Assembly (NCBI GenBank): GCA_964626905.1
Contig: CAZVHA010000007.1
Coordinates: 1-64,000 of the forward strand
Length of the DNA: 64,000 bases
Direction: 5' to 3'
Origin: REEB52 sp964626905
GTDB lineage: Bacteria; Chlamydiota; Chlamydiia; Chlamydiales; SM23-39
Shown here: positions 33,714-43,119 of the stretch, piece by piece
How positions within the stretch are numbered: position 1 is the first letter of the stretch
How the letters are laid out: every line of letters begins with the position of its first letter
Position numbers and translations under genes: made by a program
Notes under the pieces: generated by a model
Seen by the model: the letters and a program-made list of their open reading frames with translations, nothing else
Databases searched by the model: none
What the model was told of the DNA's origin: nothing

Positions 33714-36401
33714 ATGTCGAACCTCTTTTGGTCTCTTTTCACGGCTCTTGGAAGGGCCCTTTTTTCCCTCCGCTATTCCTTCGACTCTAAAAAATTAAAG
33801 GCGATTGAAAAAGAGAGGCTTAAGAACGACCAAGGGATTCTTTTTCTCGCAAATCACACCTCCTATTTTGACGTCTTCCTCACCTTTTTCATTCTTTGGC
33901 CGAAATATAGGATGCGCCCGCTCGTTGTCGACTACGTATTAAATTATTTCTTTATGAGGCCGCTGTACCGGGCATCACGGCCTGTTTCAATGCCCGATTT
34001 TGAGGCTTCGGTCAACAGTTACAAAGTTGAAAAGGCGAAGCAGTCGATGAGAGAGATTGCTGAGGGGTTAAAGAGAGGTGAAAATTTCCTCATCTACCCC
34101 TCCGGGCAGCTCAAAGTGTCGGGAAAGGAGCTCCTCATGGGAAAATCGGCTGCCTATGAACTTTTAAAGGAGTGTCCCGATGCCAATGTCGTTTTGATTC
34201 GGACGACCGGATGTTGGGGGAGCATTTTTTCAAAGGCTGTTTTGGGCAAGTCTCCTCCCATTTTTAAGACGATTTTGCAAGGGGCGAAGATTTTACTGAA
34301 AAATGGGATTTTTTTTACCCCGCGCAGAAAAGTGATCTACGAGTATGAGGTGAATCCAAAACTGCTCTCTAAAGGTAGCTTTTCTCGCATAGAGCTCAAT
34401 CGCCTATTAGAAAACTGGTTTAACCGCTACCCAGATGAGGCGGGAAATATTTCTGAGATTGAACCCTTGAGGCTAATCTCTTACAGTTTTTGGAAAAACG
34501 ATGTGCCCGAAGTGGCCCCGCCTAAACAACAAAAGGGGGGAGAGATCGCCGTTTCTGAAGAGGTGAAAGCCAAAGTGGATCAGATGATCCGAAAAATTCT
34601 CGAAAAACCAGATCTCGAGGTTCGCCAAGAGATGAATTTGGTGTATGACTTGGGGCTCGACTCTCTCAATTTATCGGAACTTGCCATCATGCTCAGTAGA
34701 TCTTTTGAGGTGGGGAAAATATATCCGCAAGATCTAGAGACTGTGGAAACCGTTTTAAGGGCTGTATCGGGAAGGCGACAAGAGCCGTATAAGCCCCTTT
34801 CAGATGTCACTTGGCCCGTGGATGAAGCTAGAGCCCACTGCCAGTGTGTCGGGGATCAGACAAAGACAATCCCTGAGGCGTTTTTAAATGCGTGTGATCG
34901 TTTCAAACACTTTTCTGCTTGTGGCGACGACTTAGTAGGGGTCATCAAATACAAAAAACTGAGGTTGGCTGTCCTCGTTTTGGCCTCCTTTTTTCGCCAG
35001 TATAAAGAGGAGCGTCTCGCCATCATGCTGCCCGCCTCTTTGGGGGCCTACATTGCGATTTTAGCGGTGCAAATGGCTGGAAAAGTTCCCGTAATGCTCA
35101 ACTGGACGTTGGGGCCAAAATATCTCGAAGAGATGATGAAAATTTCTGGCGCCCAAAGAATTATCAGTTCTTCTCGGTTTTTAGACCGGGTGAACCACGT
35201 CGATTTTGGATCTTGTGGAGACAAAATCGTCCCTTTGGAAGAGATCCGAAAAGGGCTTCGCTTCTCTTCAAAATTGCGCGCGATGTTCTTATCTTTTCGT
35301 TCGCCGAAGGCCATTTTGAAAAAATTGGGACTCGCAGGCGTGGATGAAAAACAACCCTGTGTCATCCTCTTTACAAGTGGGACTGAAGCTGCGCCAAAAG
35401 GGGTCCCCCTTTCGCACAAAAATATCCTTTCTGGTATCCGGGCCTCTTTTGAAAAAGTGGATCCGAGCTCCCATGAGACCATTTACAGCTTTTTGCCTCC
35501 ATTCCACTCATTTGGTTTTGCAATCACAGGGCTTTTGCCGATTTTGTGTGGGATTCGGGTCGCATTTTATCCCGATCCGACCGACAGTTTTGCGCTTGCG
35601 GAAGGGGCGCAAAGGTGGAAGGTCACTTTTTTTGTCAGCGCGCCGAGTTTTGTGAGAGGGCTTTTTTTAGTAGCAGATCCAAAAAATCTCAAATCGATCA
35701 CCCATTTTATTATGGGTGCCGAAAAAGTCCCTTCTGAAATCCAACAAAAAATAAAGAGTCTCGGCAAAAGTGTCCAATTGTGGGAAGGGTATGGCATTAC
35801 CGAATGCTCTCCCGTGCTCAGCCTCAACCGGTCGGGAAACCCTTCCAAAGGAGTGGGACAGCTCCTTTCCAAGGTAGAGCTGATCACGATTCACCCCGAA
35901 ACGGAAAAACTCCTTCCAAAAGGATCGGATGGGGAGATTTGCGTGAGGGGGCCCAACGTCTTTGATGGCTATTTAAAAAATCCCCGCTCTCCCTTTATCG
36001 AAATAGAGGGGAAGAGATGGTATCGGACGGGAGATCTCGGCCATTTAGATGGGGAGGGAAATCTGATTCTATCAGGAAGACTCAAGCGCTTTGTGAAAAT
36101 GGGGGGAGAGATGATCAGTCTTGGCGCAATTGAAGAGACGCTCATCCAATCTTTGACCTCGCAAAACAAAATCGCACCCCACATCCAGTCGCTCGCTGTT
36201 GTTGCAGATGAGAGAGAAGAGGGGAAAGTGCGGCTTATCCTCTTTACGACTTTCGATTTGGGAAGGGAAGAGGCGTCCCAAATTTTATCCACTGCGGGAT
36301 TTAGCAATTTAGTCAAAATCTCCTCTGTCAAAAAAGTGGAAGAGATCCCTCTCATGGGGACAGGAAAAACTAATTATCGAGCGCTCCAGGATTTATGTTA
36401 A
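33714..36401 (+). CDS. aas: Three-domain Aas: acyltransferase + ACP + acyl-ACP synthetase
   Basis: The 895-residue protein joins three parts. An N-terminal PlsC acyltransferase has NHTSYFD (His48, Asp53) and YPSGQLK. A carrier domain at about 280-350 has the phosphopantetheine site LGLDSL (Ser317). A C-terminal AMP-forming ligase has LFTSGTEAAPKGVPLSHKN (about 552-570), GYGITECSP and YRTGDLG. Together they would activate scavenged host fatty acids and place them on lysophospholipid. Chlamydia has an Aas in the same neighbourhood (near priA and lysS), but the embedded carrier domain is a richer arrangement. The stop overlaps the cysS start by 7 bp. Confidence 0.88.
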   Translation: MSNLFWSLFTALGRALFSLRYSFDSKKLKAIEKERLKNDQGILFLANHTSYFDVFLTFFILWPKYRMRPLVVDYVLNYFFMRPLYRASRPVSMPDFEASVNSYKVEKAKQSMREIAEGLKRGENFLIYPSGQLKVSGKELLMGKSAAYELLKECPDANVVLIRTTGCWGSIFSKAVLGKSPPIFKTILQGAKILLKNGIFFTPRRKVIYEYEVNPKLLSKGSFSRIELNRLLENWFNRYPDEAGNISEIEPLRLISYSFWKNDVPEVAPPKQQKGGEIAVSEEVKAKVDQMIRKILEKPDLEVRQEMNLVYDLGLDSLNLSELAIMLSRSFEVGKIYPQDLETVETVLRAVSGRRQEPYKPLSDVTWPVDEARAHCQCVGDQTKTIPEAFLNACDRFKHFSACGDDLVGVIKYKKLRLAVLVLASFFRQYKEERLAIMLPASLGAYIAILAVQMAGKVPVMLNWTLGPKYLEEMMKISGAQRIISSSRFLDRVNHVDFGSCGDKIVPLEEIRKGLRFSSKLRAMFLSFRSPKAILKKLGLAGVDEKQPCVILFTSGTEAAPKGVPLSHKNILSGIRASFEKVDPSSHETIYSFLPPFHSFGFAITGLLPILCGIRVAFYPDPTDSFALAEGAQRWKVTFFVSAPSFVRGLFLVADPKNLKSITHFIMGAEKVPSEIQQKIKSLGKSVQLWEGYGITECSPVLSLNRSGNPSKGVGQLLSKVELITIHPETEKLLPKGSDGEICVRGPNVFDGYLKNPRSPFIEIEGKRWYRTGDLGHLDGEGNLILSGRLKRFVKMGGEMISLGAIEETLIQSLTSQNKIAPHIQSLAVVADEREEGKVRLILFTTFDLGREEASQILSTAGFSNLVKISSVKKVEEIPLMGTGKTNYRALQDLC

Positions 36402-37801
36402 AACTCTACAACACTGAAACGAGAACATTGGAAGAGGTTCGACTCCATGGGCCAAAAATCAAGATGTACACTTGCGGCCCTACGATTTACGATTTTGCCC
36501 ACATCGGCAATTTTCGCACCTATGTGATGGAAGATCTTTTGCGTAGAGCTCTCCATTTTTTTCAATTGCCCGTCGAGCAAGTGATGAACATCACCGACCT
36601 TGACGACAAGACCATTGGAGGGGCAATCCGAAAAAAAATCTCTCTAAAGGAGTATACCGATCCCTTTAAAATTGCTTTTTTTGAAGATTTGGAACAATTG
36701 GGGATCGAAAAAGTGGAGCACTATCCTGAGGCGACTCGCTATGTCCCCGAGATGATTCAGATGATCGAATCCCTTTTAGAAAAGGGGATTGCCTACAGAG
36801 CAGAGAATGGGAGCGTCTATTTTTCGATTGGCAAATTTGAAAAATATGGGAGACTTTCCCACTTCAAACTCTCCGATCTCAAAGTCAATGCATCGGGAGA
36901 GAACGATGCCGATGAGTATGGCAAAGAGAACATTTCCGATTTTGCCCTATGGAAATCGTTTGAACCTTGCCGCGATGGGAACATTTTTTGGGAGAGCCCC
37001 TTTGGCAAGGGGAGACCTGGCTGGCATATTGAATGCTCTGCAATGGCGACAAAAATTTTAGGCGACACGATCGACATTCACTGTGGCGGCGTCGACAATC
37101 TTTTTCCCCATCACGAAAATGAGATAGCCCAATCGGAGGGATGTTCGGGGCATCTCTTTGTGCGCCACTGGTTTCACGTGGAGCATCTTTTAGTCGATCA
37201 CAAAAAGATGTCGAAGAGCCTCGGCAATTTTTATACTTTGCGCGATCTTTTAAAAAAGGGGTATACGGGAAAAGAGGTGCGCTACTTGCTCCTATCGACC
37301 CACTACCGAGTGCAGCTCAATTTCTCTTTTGCCGCCCTCGACGCCGCCAAGGCGAGTTTAGAGCGGATTTCCGATCTCATTTTACGGCTTAAAAATGTGC
37401 AAGGCGAATGCGAACCGACATCCGTTTTGGCCGTTTTGGAACGGGCAGATGAAAAATTTCGCCAAGAAATTGGCGATGATCTCAACATCTCAAACGCCTT
37501 AGCTGTCCTTTTTGATCTCGTCCGGGAGCTCAATACCGCCTGTGACGGGGGCAAAATGGGGATGGCGGAGGCGCATCGAGCGCTCGATCTTTTAAAGAAG
37601 TGGGACGCAGTTCTCGGCGTATTGCCTTTGGGAGAGACAGAATCGGAAGTGCCGCAAGATTTGCAAATGTGTCTGATCCGAAGGGAAGAGGCGAGACGCA
37701 AAAAAAACTGGAAATTGAGTGATGAGATGCGCGATCAGATCCAAGCGCGCGGCTATCTTATCGAAGATACCCCACAAGGGGCGAGGTTGAAAAAAAGATG
37801 A
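36395..37801 (+). CDS. cysS: Cysteinyl-tRNA synthetase CysS
   Basis: The class I synthetase of 468 residues has the HIGH-type CGPTIYDFAHIGNFRTY, Zn ligands including Cys28-like CGPT, WHIECSAM and GGVDNLFPHHENE, and the KMSKS loop KKMSKSLGN. Length is normal. It charges tRNA-Cys; its cognate tRNA is at the start of this window. It overlaps both neighbours slightly and so belongs to the aas-cysS-wHTH transcript. Confidence 0.97.
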   Translation: MLKLYNTETRTLEEVRLHGPKIKMYTCGPTIYDFAHIGNFRTYVMEDLLRRALHFFQLPVEQVMNITDLDDKTIGGAIRKKISLKEYTDPFKIAFFEDLEQLGIEKVEHYPEATRYVPEMIQMIESLLEKGIAYRAENGSVYFSIGKFEKYGRLSHFKLSDLKVNASGENDADEYGKENISDFALWKSFEPCRDGNIFWESPFGKGRPGWHIECSAMATKILGDTIDIHCGGVDNLFPHHENEIAQSEGCSGHLFVRHWFHVEHLLVDHKKMSKSLGNFYTLRDLLKKGYTGKEVRYLLLSTHYRVQLNFSFAALDAAKASLERISDLILRLKNVQGECEPTSVLAVLERADEKFRQEIGDDLNISNALAVLFDLVRELNTACDGGKMGMAEAHRALDLLKKWDAVLGVLPLGETESEVPQDLQMCLIRREEARRKKNWKLSDEMRDQIQARGYLIEDTPQGARLKKR

Positions 37802-38043
37802 AATCAAAAACAACACCGGATGAGCGTTTTCTCATCAAACTCTACCAAACGGCGATGGGCGGGGGAGATCCCCACGCGATGATCGATTATCGGGGCGTTG
37901 CAAAAGAGCTCGGGCAAAAAGAGACGGCGATCAAAAACATCATCAAACACTTAGCGCAGGCCAATTTTATTAAAAAAGTGGACGAGACAACCCTCTATCT
38001 CACTGAGCGGGGGTGCAGCTTTGTTCTTGATGCTTTGGAGTAG
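37798..38043 (+). CDS. Small winged-helix-like protein
   Basis: The 81-residue protein looks like a stand-alone winged helix: a helical part MIDYRGVAKELGQKETAIKNIIKHLAQANFI followed by a short hairpin KKVDETTLYLTERG. DNA binding is possible but untested. The ATG overlaps the cysS stop (ATGA), and the 3' end overlaps the convergent lysS by 44 bp. Confidence 0.65.
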   Translation: MKSKTTPDERFLIKLYQTAMGGGDPHAMIDYRGVAKELGQKETAIKNIIKHLAQANFIKKVDETTLYLTERGCSFVLDALE

Positions 38044-39619
38044 ATTCGCTCTCTCGCAATAGGGGAAAAAAGATCACATCGCGGATCGATTCGGCGCTTG
38101 TGAAGAGCATGACGAGCCTGTCGATGCCGATGCCGACACCCCCCGTTGGAGGCATCCCTTGGCAAATCGCCTCCAAAAACTCCTCGTCGAGTGGATTTGC
38201 CTCTTCGTCTCCCTTCTCTTTTTTGAGGGACTGCTCTTCCAAAAGTTTCCTTTGAAGTTCTGGGTCGTTGAGCTCAGTGTAGGAGTTGCAAATTTCGCGT
38301 CCCAAAATAAAGCTCTCGAAGCGCTCGACAAGTCCCCCTTTTCTTAAATGGGGATCTCGATGCGGTTTACAAAGGGGAGTCGTCTCAATCGGATGGTCGA
38401 TGATGTGATGGGGCTGGATTAAATGGGGCTCTGCAAATTCCTCAAAGAGCATCGAGATCAAAATCCCCCGCGGGGCGCTACCCACCTGATTGGGGTCAAG
38501 GTGGCTTTGCTTCAAAAGGTGTTTTTTCATCTCGGCATCTGACATCTGATCGACATCGAGATGGGCGTAGGTTTGGATCGCCTCTTTCATGCTGAGCCTT
38601 TGCCAAGGCGATTTGAGATCGATGACGATGGAGGTCCCTTCCGATGCAAAAGTGACGGGGATTTTGGTGTCGCCGTAGAGATTCAAAGCGATGGTCTCAA
38701 AAAGCCCCTCGGTAAAATCCATCATGTCGTTGTAGTCCCAGCCGGCAGCATAGGCCTCAAGCATGGTGAATTCGGGGTTGTGGGTCCGGTCGATCCCCTC
38801 ATTGCGAAACACTTTCCCAATTTCGTAGATCTTCTGCATTCCGCCGACAATCAACTTTTTTAAAGGGATCTCAAGGGCGATGCGCAAAAACATCGGCTGA
38901 TTCAGCGCATTGAGGTGAGTGGTAAAGGGTCTCGCTTCAGCCCCGCCATAAACATTTTGCAAGACGGGCGTTTCAACCTCTTCAAATTCCCGCTCTTCCA
39001 TGTAATTGCGGACGGCGAGGAGGATTTGCGAGCGCTTTCGAAACCTCTCAAGCGACTCGGGGTGGGTGATAAGATCGAGCCATCTTTTTCTATAGCGGAC
39101 CCCCTTGTCGGCAAGACCTGAATGTTTGTCGGGGAGAGGCAAGAGCGACTTGCAAAGGAGGGTCACTTTCTTCGCAAAGAGAGTCAGCTCCCCCTTTTGG
39201 GTCCGAAACAGATACCCCGCCACGCCGAGAATGTCTCCCAAGTCGAGCTTTTTTTCGAGGAATTTCATCGGGGTGATGTCAGGGGAGTTTAACCCTTCCA
39301 CTTCGGTCACATCGCGGTTGAACATGACCTGGATCCGCCCCGTCTCATCTTGAATATGGGCAAAGGCGTTTTTCCCCATCGGGCGAAAAAGGACGAGCCT
39401 CCCCGAGACAATGGCGTGCTGTGTTTGCCCAATCGAAGCCTCCTCATAATGACCGACCTCTTTCCCTTCCATCTCAAGGGCAATCTGGGCGCTCCTTTGA
39501 CAGCTCGCATACTTGGGGGGATATGGGTCAATTCCGAGAAGGCGAATTTCAGAAAGCGTTCGGCTCCGATTTTCAAACTCTTGAGTGCTGTGATATTCGG
39601 GTGAAGACATGGATTCCAT
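38000..39619 (-). CDS. lysS: Lysyl-tRNA synthetase (class II) LysS
   Basis: The 539-residue class II enzyme has an N-terminal OB-fold anticodon domain (VSGRLVLFRPMGKNAFAHIQD), motif 2 (FRNEGIDRTHNPEFTMLEAY) and motif 3 (GVGIGIDRLVMLFTSA). A glutamate-rich C-terminal part (KEKGDEEANPLDEEF) is in the usual place. cysS and lysS are also neighbours in Chlamydia. MESMSS offers two starts four codons apart. Confidence 0.97.
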   Translation of the reverse strand: MESMSSPEYHSTQEFENRSRTLSEIRLLGIDPYPPKYASCQRSAQIALEMEGKEVGHYEEASIGQTQHAIVSGRLVLFRPMGKNAFAHIQDETGRIQVMFNRDVTEVEGLNSPDITPMKFLEKKLDLGDILGVAGYLFRTQKGELTLFAKKVTLLCKSLLPLPDKHSGLADKGVRYRKRWLDLITHPESLERFRKRSQILLAVRNYMEEREFEEVETPVLQNVYGGAEARPFTTHLNALNQPMFLRIALEIPLKKLIVGGMQKIYEIGKVFRNEGIDRTHNPEFTMLEAYAAGWDYNDMMDFTEGLFETIALNLYGDTKIPVTFASEGTSIVIDLKSPWQRLSMKEAIQTYAHLDVDQMSDAEMKKHLLKQSHLDPNQVGSAPRGILISMLFEEFAEPHLIQPHHIIDHPIETTPLCKPHRDPHLRKGGLVERFESFILGREICNSYTELNDPELQRKLLEEQSLKKEKGDEEANPLDEEFLEAICQGMPPTGGVGIGIDRLVMLFTSAESIRDVIFFPLLRESESTPKHQEQSCTPAQ

Positions 39620-39639
39620 TTAACACGAAAAGCCCTCTT

Positions 39640-39786
39640 TTTGTCTATTGATTTTTTCTCGACTGTCTGTAAATTTTTCTGTGTCGAACCAAAGTTGTAA
39701 TGTGTGCTCCTGCATTGATCGCCATGTCGATTGAAGCCATTTTTCACGAAAGCCGCTGAACCACAGGAAGGGCAACAGGTGCGCAT
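39640..39786 (-). pseudogene. Transposase N-terminal relic (IS1-type zinc ribbon)
   Basis: On the minus strand, MRTCCPSCGSAAFVKNGFNR followed by HGDQ resembles the zinc-ribbon start of IS1-family InsA-type proteins. The second Cys pair is degraded (CRSTHYNF), and the frame then runs into lysS coding sequence. There is no catalytic domain nearby. It appears to be a short fragment of a lost insertion sequence. Confidence 0.4.
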
Positions 39787-39947
39787 ACAATAATCTTTTG
39801 TTAAATCGGCTAGGCGTTATTTCAATTAACTGAAAACTATCCTATCCCTTATTGCCTTGCCTCAAACTCAACCTCGGGATTTATTGTTGACAGAAGAAGC
39901 GGGTGGTATGCTACCATTGCTGCGTAATTCATTTAACAGGAGGAAAA
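39787..39947 (+). promoter_or_regulatory. Leader of the DUF4116 gene
   Basis: A consensus -35 TTGACA lies at 39887-39892. The matching -10 is uncertain: TATGCT (39907) is too near at 14 bp, and TACCAT (39912) is 19 bp away. An excellent AGGAGG (39938-39943) lies 4 bp before the ATG. No gene is seen in the rest of the stretch. Confidence 0.4.
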
Positions 39948-41246
39948 ATGGTTAGTCGTATTGGTTTTTTTGTGGAAAGCGAGAAGAACTGCGCGTCTGC
40001 TGCTGTTCAGCAAGGTGACAGCGAAAAGTTCGAAGGTGAGAAGGCTAGAATGCTTACTGTTGTTCGGAGAGATGCCCTGGCATTGGCCTCTGCCAGCGCA
40101 CAGCTCCAAGATGACAAGGATGTAGCGCTTGCTGCTGTTGAGACCTGGGGCTGGGCACTTGAGTATGTCAGCACACGGCTCAAAGATGACGAGGATGTAG
40201 TGCTTGCTGCTATTCAGAACAGCGGCAATGCACTTAAATATGCCAGCGCACGGTTCCAAAATGACAAGGATGTAGTGCTTGCTGCTGTTCAGAGCGGGGG
40301 CAATGCACTTAAATATGCCAGCGCAAGGCTCAAAGGTGACAAGGCTGTAGTGCTTGCTGCTATTCGGGAGGATGATTGGGCATTTGAGGAGGCTAGCGAA
40401 GATCTCAAAGATGACAAGGATGTAGTGCTTGCTGCTGTTCAGCGAGGTGGTTTGTTACTTCAGAAGATCAACGAAGATTTCAGAGATGACGAGGTTGTAG
40501 TGCTTACTGCTGTTCTGATGCATCATCAGGAATTTGAATTTGCCAGCGCACGGCTCAAAGATGACAAGGATGTAGTGCTTGCTGCTGTTCAGAGCAGGGG
40601 CCTGGCACTTAAGTATGCCAGCGCACGGCTCAAAGATGACAAGGATGTAGTGCTTGCTGCTGTTCAGAGCAGGGGCCTGGCACTTGAGTATGCTAGCGAA
40701 GATCTCAAAAATGACAAGGATGTAGTACTTGCTGCTGTTAAGGCCTGGGGCAGTGCACTTGCGTATGCCAGCGCACGGCTCAAAGATGACAAGGATGTAG
40801 TGCTTGCTGCTGTTCGGCACGATCACCGCCCATTTAAATTTGCCAGCGAAGATCTCAAAGATGACAAGGATGTAGTGCTCGCTGCTGTTCAAATTAGGGG
40901 CTGGGTACTTGAGTATGTCAGCGCACGGCTCAAAGATGACAAGGATGTAGTGCTTGCTGCTGTTCAGAGTAGGGGCCTGGCACTTGAGTATGCTAGCGCA
41001 CGGCTCCAAGATGACAAGGATGTAGTGCTTGCTGCTGTTCGGAACATTGACCTGGCACTTAAATATGCCAGCGCACGGCTCAAAAATGACGGGGATGTAA
41101 TGCTTACTGCTGCTCGGAAGAGCTTGGTACCTGAGTATATCAGAAAAGATCTCGAAGATGACAAGGATGTAGTGCTTGCTGCTGTTCGGAACGATCCCCG
41201 CGCATTTCCATTTGGCAGCGACGAACGGAAAATGACAAGCATGTAG
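39948..41246 (+). CDS. DUF4116 repeat protein, C-terminus decayed
   Basis: The 432-residue protein consists of about sixteen 25-residue helical repeats (consensus ASARLKDDKDVVLAAVQSRG followed by LALEY), the DUF4116 family, which is found in amoeba-associated bacteria and large viruses; its function is unknown. Repeat DNA is nearly identical in several units (75-bp period). At the 3' end one base is missing in the last unit (at about 41230), so the frame ends in ...RKMTSM. One base over, the repeat pattern NDKHVVLAAA continues straight into a MITE fragment. The gene has thus lost its original end. Confidence 0.8.
   Translation: MVSRIGFFVESEKNCASAAVQQGDSEKFEGEKARMLTVVRRDALALASASAQLQDDKDVALAAVETWGWALEYVSTRLKDDEDVVLAAIQNSGNALKYASARFQNDKDVVLAAVQSGGNALKYASARLKGDKAVVLAAIREDDWAFEEASEDLKDDKDVVLAAVQRGGLLLQKINEDFRDDEVVVLTAVLMHHQEFEFASARLKDDKDVVLAAVQSRGLALKYASARLKDDKDVVLAAVQSRGLALEYASEDLKNDKDVVLAAVKAWGSALAYASARLKDDKDVVLAAVRHDHRPFKFASEDLKDDKDVVLAAVQIRGWVLEYVSARLKDDKDVVLAAVQSRGLALEYASARLQDDKDVVLAAVRNIDLALKYASARLKNDGDVMLTAARKSLVPEYIRKDLEDDKDVVLAAVRNDPRAFPFGSDERKMTSM
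40080..41245 (+). repeat. 75-bp coding repeat array (DUF4116)
   Basis: About 15 consecutive units of 75 bp encode the DUF4116 helical repeat. Several neighbouring units (for example 40545-40695 and 40920-41040) are almost identical, which favours unequal recombination. Because the units are translated and abut without unique spacers, this is not a CRISPR array. Confidence 0.88.
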
Positions 41247-41254
41247 TGCTCGCT

Positions 41255-41335
41255 GCTGCTTCGGCGCCGGCTTCGCCTGGCTCAAATGGCAGGGCGCCTC
41301 CTTGGCATTTCACACTTTTTGAGCGGTCGCAGTAT
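41255..41335 (-). mobile_element. MITE copy D, half element
   Basis: Reading on the minus strand from 41335, the sequence follows copy C from its terminal repeat (TATACTGCGACCG) through AATGCCAAGGAGGCGCC to GCCGAAGCAGC and then stops. The second half is missing, and the DUF4116 array begins at the junction. GCTGCT microhomology is present at the join, which suggests a deletion between element and array. Confidence 0.7.
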
Positions 41336-41416
41336 ATACCGTGTACGGCATGTAAATTTTTTTTGTTGCACAATTTGGTGTCAAAAAATTAGAATGCTCC
41401 CTTTGTGAGGTGACGA

Positions 41417-42658
41417 GTGTGGCATTTAAAAGAAAAGTTAGCAAAAAAGATCTCTCCCGTGAAAACCGAGTTCCCAGATTCTCCGAGAAGGACCAATAGA
41501 ATCATTTGGATTTTCATCGGTTTTTGCGTGATGGCGTCCTGCTTGATTGCATCCGTTGCGATATTTTCCCATTACTTCATAAAGTTTAAAATCAAACAAA
41601 AGGAAATTAACCAGCTAACCAAAACAATGAGTAGGGGAATGGTCACCTCTCACTGTTTTGGGAAAGTACCTATTCCTCCCAGACTCGCCAATGTTCCCTT
41701 TGCCGACGATCTGGGGATAGTCCTCGGTGTAAAATCAGTGCCTATCCGCAATGTGAGGGCCCCTCACAATGCGAGTTTAATCCGAACTGCATCTGGATAT
41801 GAGCTGTTTTTTCGCTACGATGTTGTGAGCTGGAAATCTTATTTTGCCCCCTACTTTTCCCGAATAGGAGTTGTCCATCTCAACGATCAATTTGAGCAAG
41901 GGGAGCAAGAATTTAGGACGCTTGATTTGGACAATGATTTTGCTGAAGATCCACGAGCTATGTTTGTGGGCGATCAGTTGTATGTATTTTGTAACATTTT
42001 AGATACAGATAATCTGAAGTGCCGTTCTATGTGTGTCGCAAATGTTGATCCGTCGTCTTTCAACGTAAATTATAGAACTGTTTTAGAGATGAATTTCCAA
42101 TGGATGGAAAAGAACTGGATTCCATTTGAGTACGTTGGGGCAAACCAGGAACCGAAATTATTTTTGGAGTATAGGATTTCGCCTCGAAAACTCCTCGAAG
42201 TTCCAGATCCTCAGGGAGGGGCTATGGTGGATTTAAGAACTCCTAAAGGGACCGCCTATATTACGTTACCTTGGGCAAACAAGTGGGGGGAGCCACGAGG
42301 GGGAACTCCCTTTATAAAAGTGGGGGATGAATACCTCAGTTTTTTTCACAGCGGATTCCACGAGGCCAATGGTTTAATTTGGTACGTCATGGGGGCCTAC
42401 ACATCCGAAGCTCATCCTCCTTTTCGGATTACCGGCATTTCTGATTACCCGATTCTTTTTCGAGGGATATTTGATTCTCCAGTGATACATACAGCAGACG
42501 CGCACAAGCGAGTTATTTTCCCTGCGGGGATCGTTGTAGAAAAGAGGGGGGGTAAAGAAATTGCCCACGTTTCCTGTGGAGAAAACGATTGTGCTGTTAA
42601 AATCGTCTCCTTTGATCTGGAAAAGCTCATGCAAAGTATCGGTCGGCTCGAAAAATAG
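41417..42658 (+). CDS. Membrane-anchored GH130-like beta-propeller protein
   Basis: The 413-residue protein has one N-terminal membrane helix (about 29-52, IIWIFIGFCVMASCLIASVA). A domain with the five-blade propeller pattern of GH130 glycoside phosphorylases follows: HNASLIR, AEDPRAMFVGDQLYVFCN, WIPFEY, RGGTPFIKVGDEYLSFFH and IFPAGIVVEK. GH130 enzymes act on beta-mannosides with phosphate. A membrane anchor is unusual for that family, so it could act on surface or periplasmic glycans. Catalytic activity cannot be judged by eye. It stands 2 bp before ogt. Confidence 0.62.
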   Translation: MWHLKEKLAKKISPVKTEFPDSPRRTNRIIWIFIGFCVMASCLIASVAIFSHYFIKFKIKQKEINQLTKTMSRGMVTSHCFGKVPIPPRLANVPFADDLGIVLGVKSVPIRNVRAPHNASLIRTASGYELFFRYDVVSWKSYFAPYFSRIGVVHLNDQFEQGEQEFRTLDLDNDFAEDPRAMFVGDQLYVFCNILDTDNLKCRSMCVANVDPSSFNVNYRTVLEMNFQWMEKNWIPFEYVGANQEPKLFLEYRISPRKLLEVPDPQGGAMVDLRTPKGTAYITLPWANKWGEPRGGTPFIKVGDEYLSFFHSGFHEANGLIWYVMGAYTSEAHPPFRITGISDYPILFRGIFDSPVIHTADAHKRVIFPAGIVVEKRGGKEIAHVSCGENDCAVKIVSFDLEKLMQSIGRLEK

Positions 42659-42660
42659 CG

Positions 42661-43119
42661 ATGAAGAGCGCAATTGAGATCGAAACGCCTTTAGGCCGCA
42701 TGGTGGCCACCGGGGATGATCAGTTTCTCTATGAGCTTCGGTTCACAAGAGATCCCATGTCTCTTTCCAACATTAAGACAAAACCGCTTGCGTCCATTGA
42801 AGAGGAGCTCTTTGCCTATTTTGAAGGGAGGCTAACCCTTTTTGCAACTCCGATCCAAATGGAGGGGACCTCTTTTCAGCAAAAGGTGTGGAAAGAACTC
42901 CAAAAAATTCGCTTTGGCGCCACCTCTTCCTACTCGCAGATCGCCCAAGCGATCGGCTCCCCTTTTGCTGTCCGAGCTGTCGGAGGCGCTAATGGAGCAA
43001 ATCCACTCGCAATCATCGTCCCGTGCCATCGAGTGATCCAGGCGAATGGAAACATGGGGGGATATAGCGCAGGGCTCCATCGCAAAGAATGGCTCCTCAG
43101 GCACGAGATCAAAAGATAG
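42661..43119 (+). CDS. ogt: Methylated-DNA-protein-cysteine methyltransferase Ogt
   Basis: The 152-residue protein removes O6-alkyl groups from guanine by suicide transfer to its own cysteine. The active-site motif IIVPCHRVI contains Cys122; GTSFQQKVWKELQKI and YSQIA form the DNA-binding helix region. Length is normal for Ogt without an Ada domain. The 3' end overlaps the convergent priA by 11 bp. Confidence 0.95.
   Translation: MKSAIEIETPLGRMVATGDDQFLYELRFTRDPMSLSNIKTKPLASIEEELFAYFEGRLTLFATPIQMEGTSFQQKVWKELQKIRFGATSSYSQIAQAIGSPFAVRAVGGANGANPLAIIVPCHRVIQANGNMGGYSAGLHRKEWLLRHEIKR

Noticed and set aside
40455..41285. Long repetitive open frame on the minus strand opposite the DUF4116 gene
   Set aside because: It is the antisense shadow of the 75-bp coding repeats; it has no ribosome site and codes for an unlikely Cys-rich repeat.
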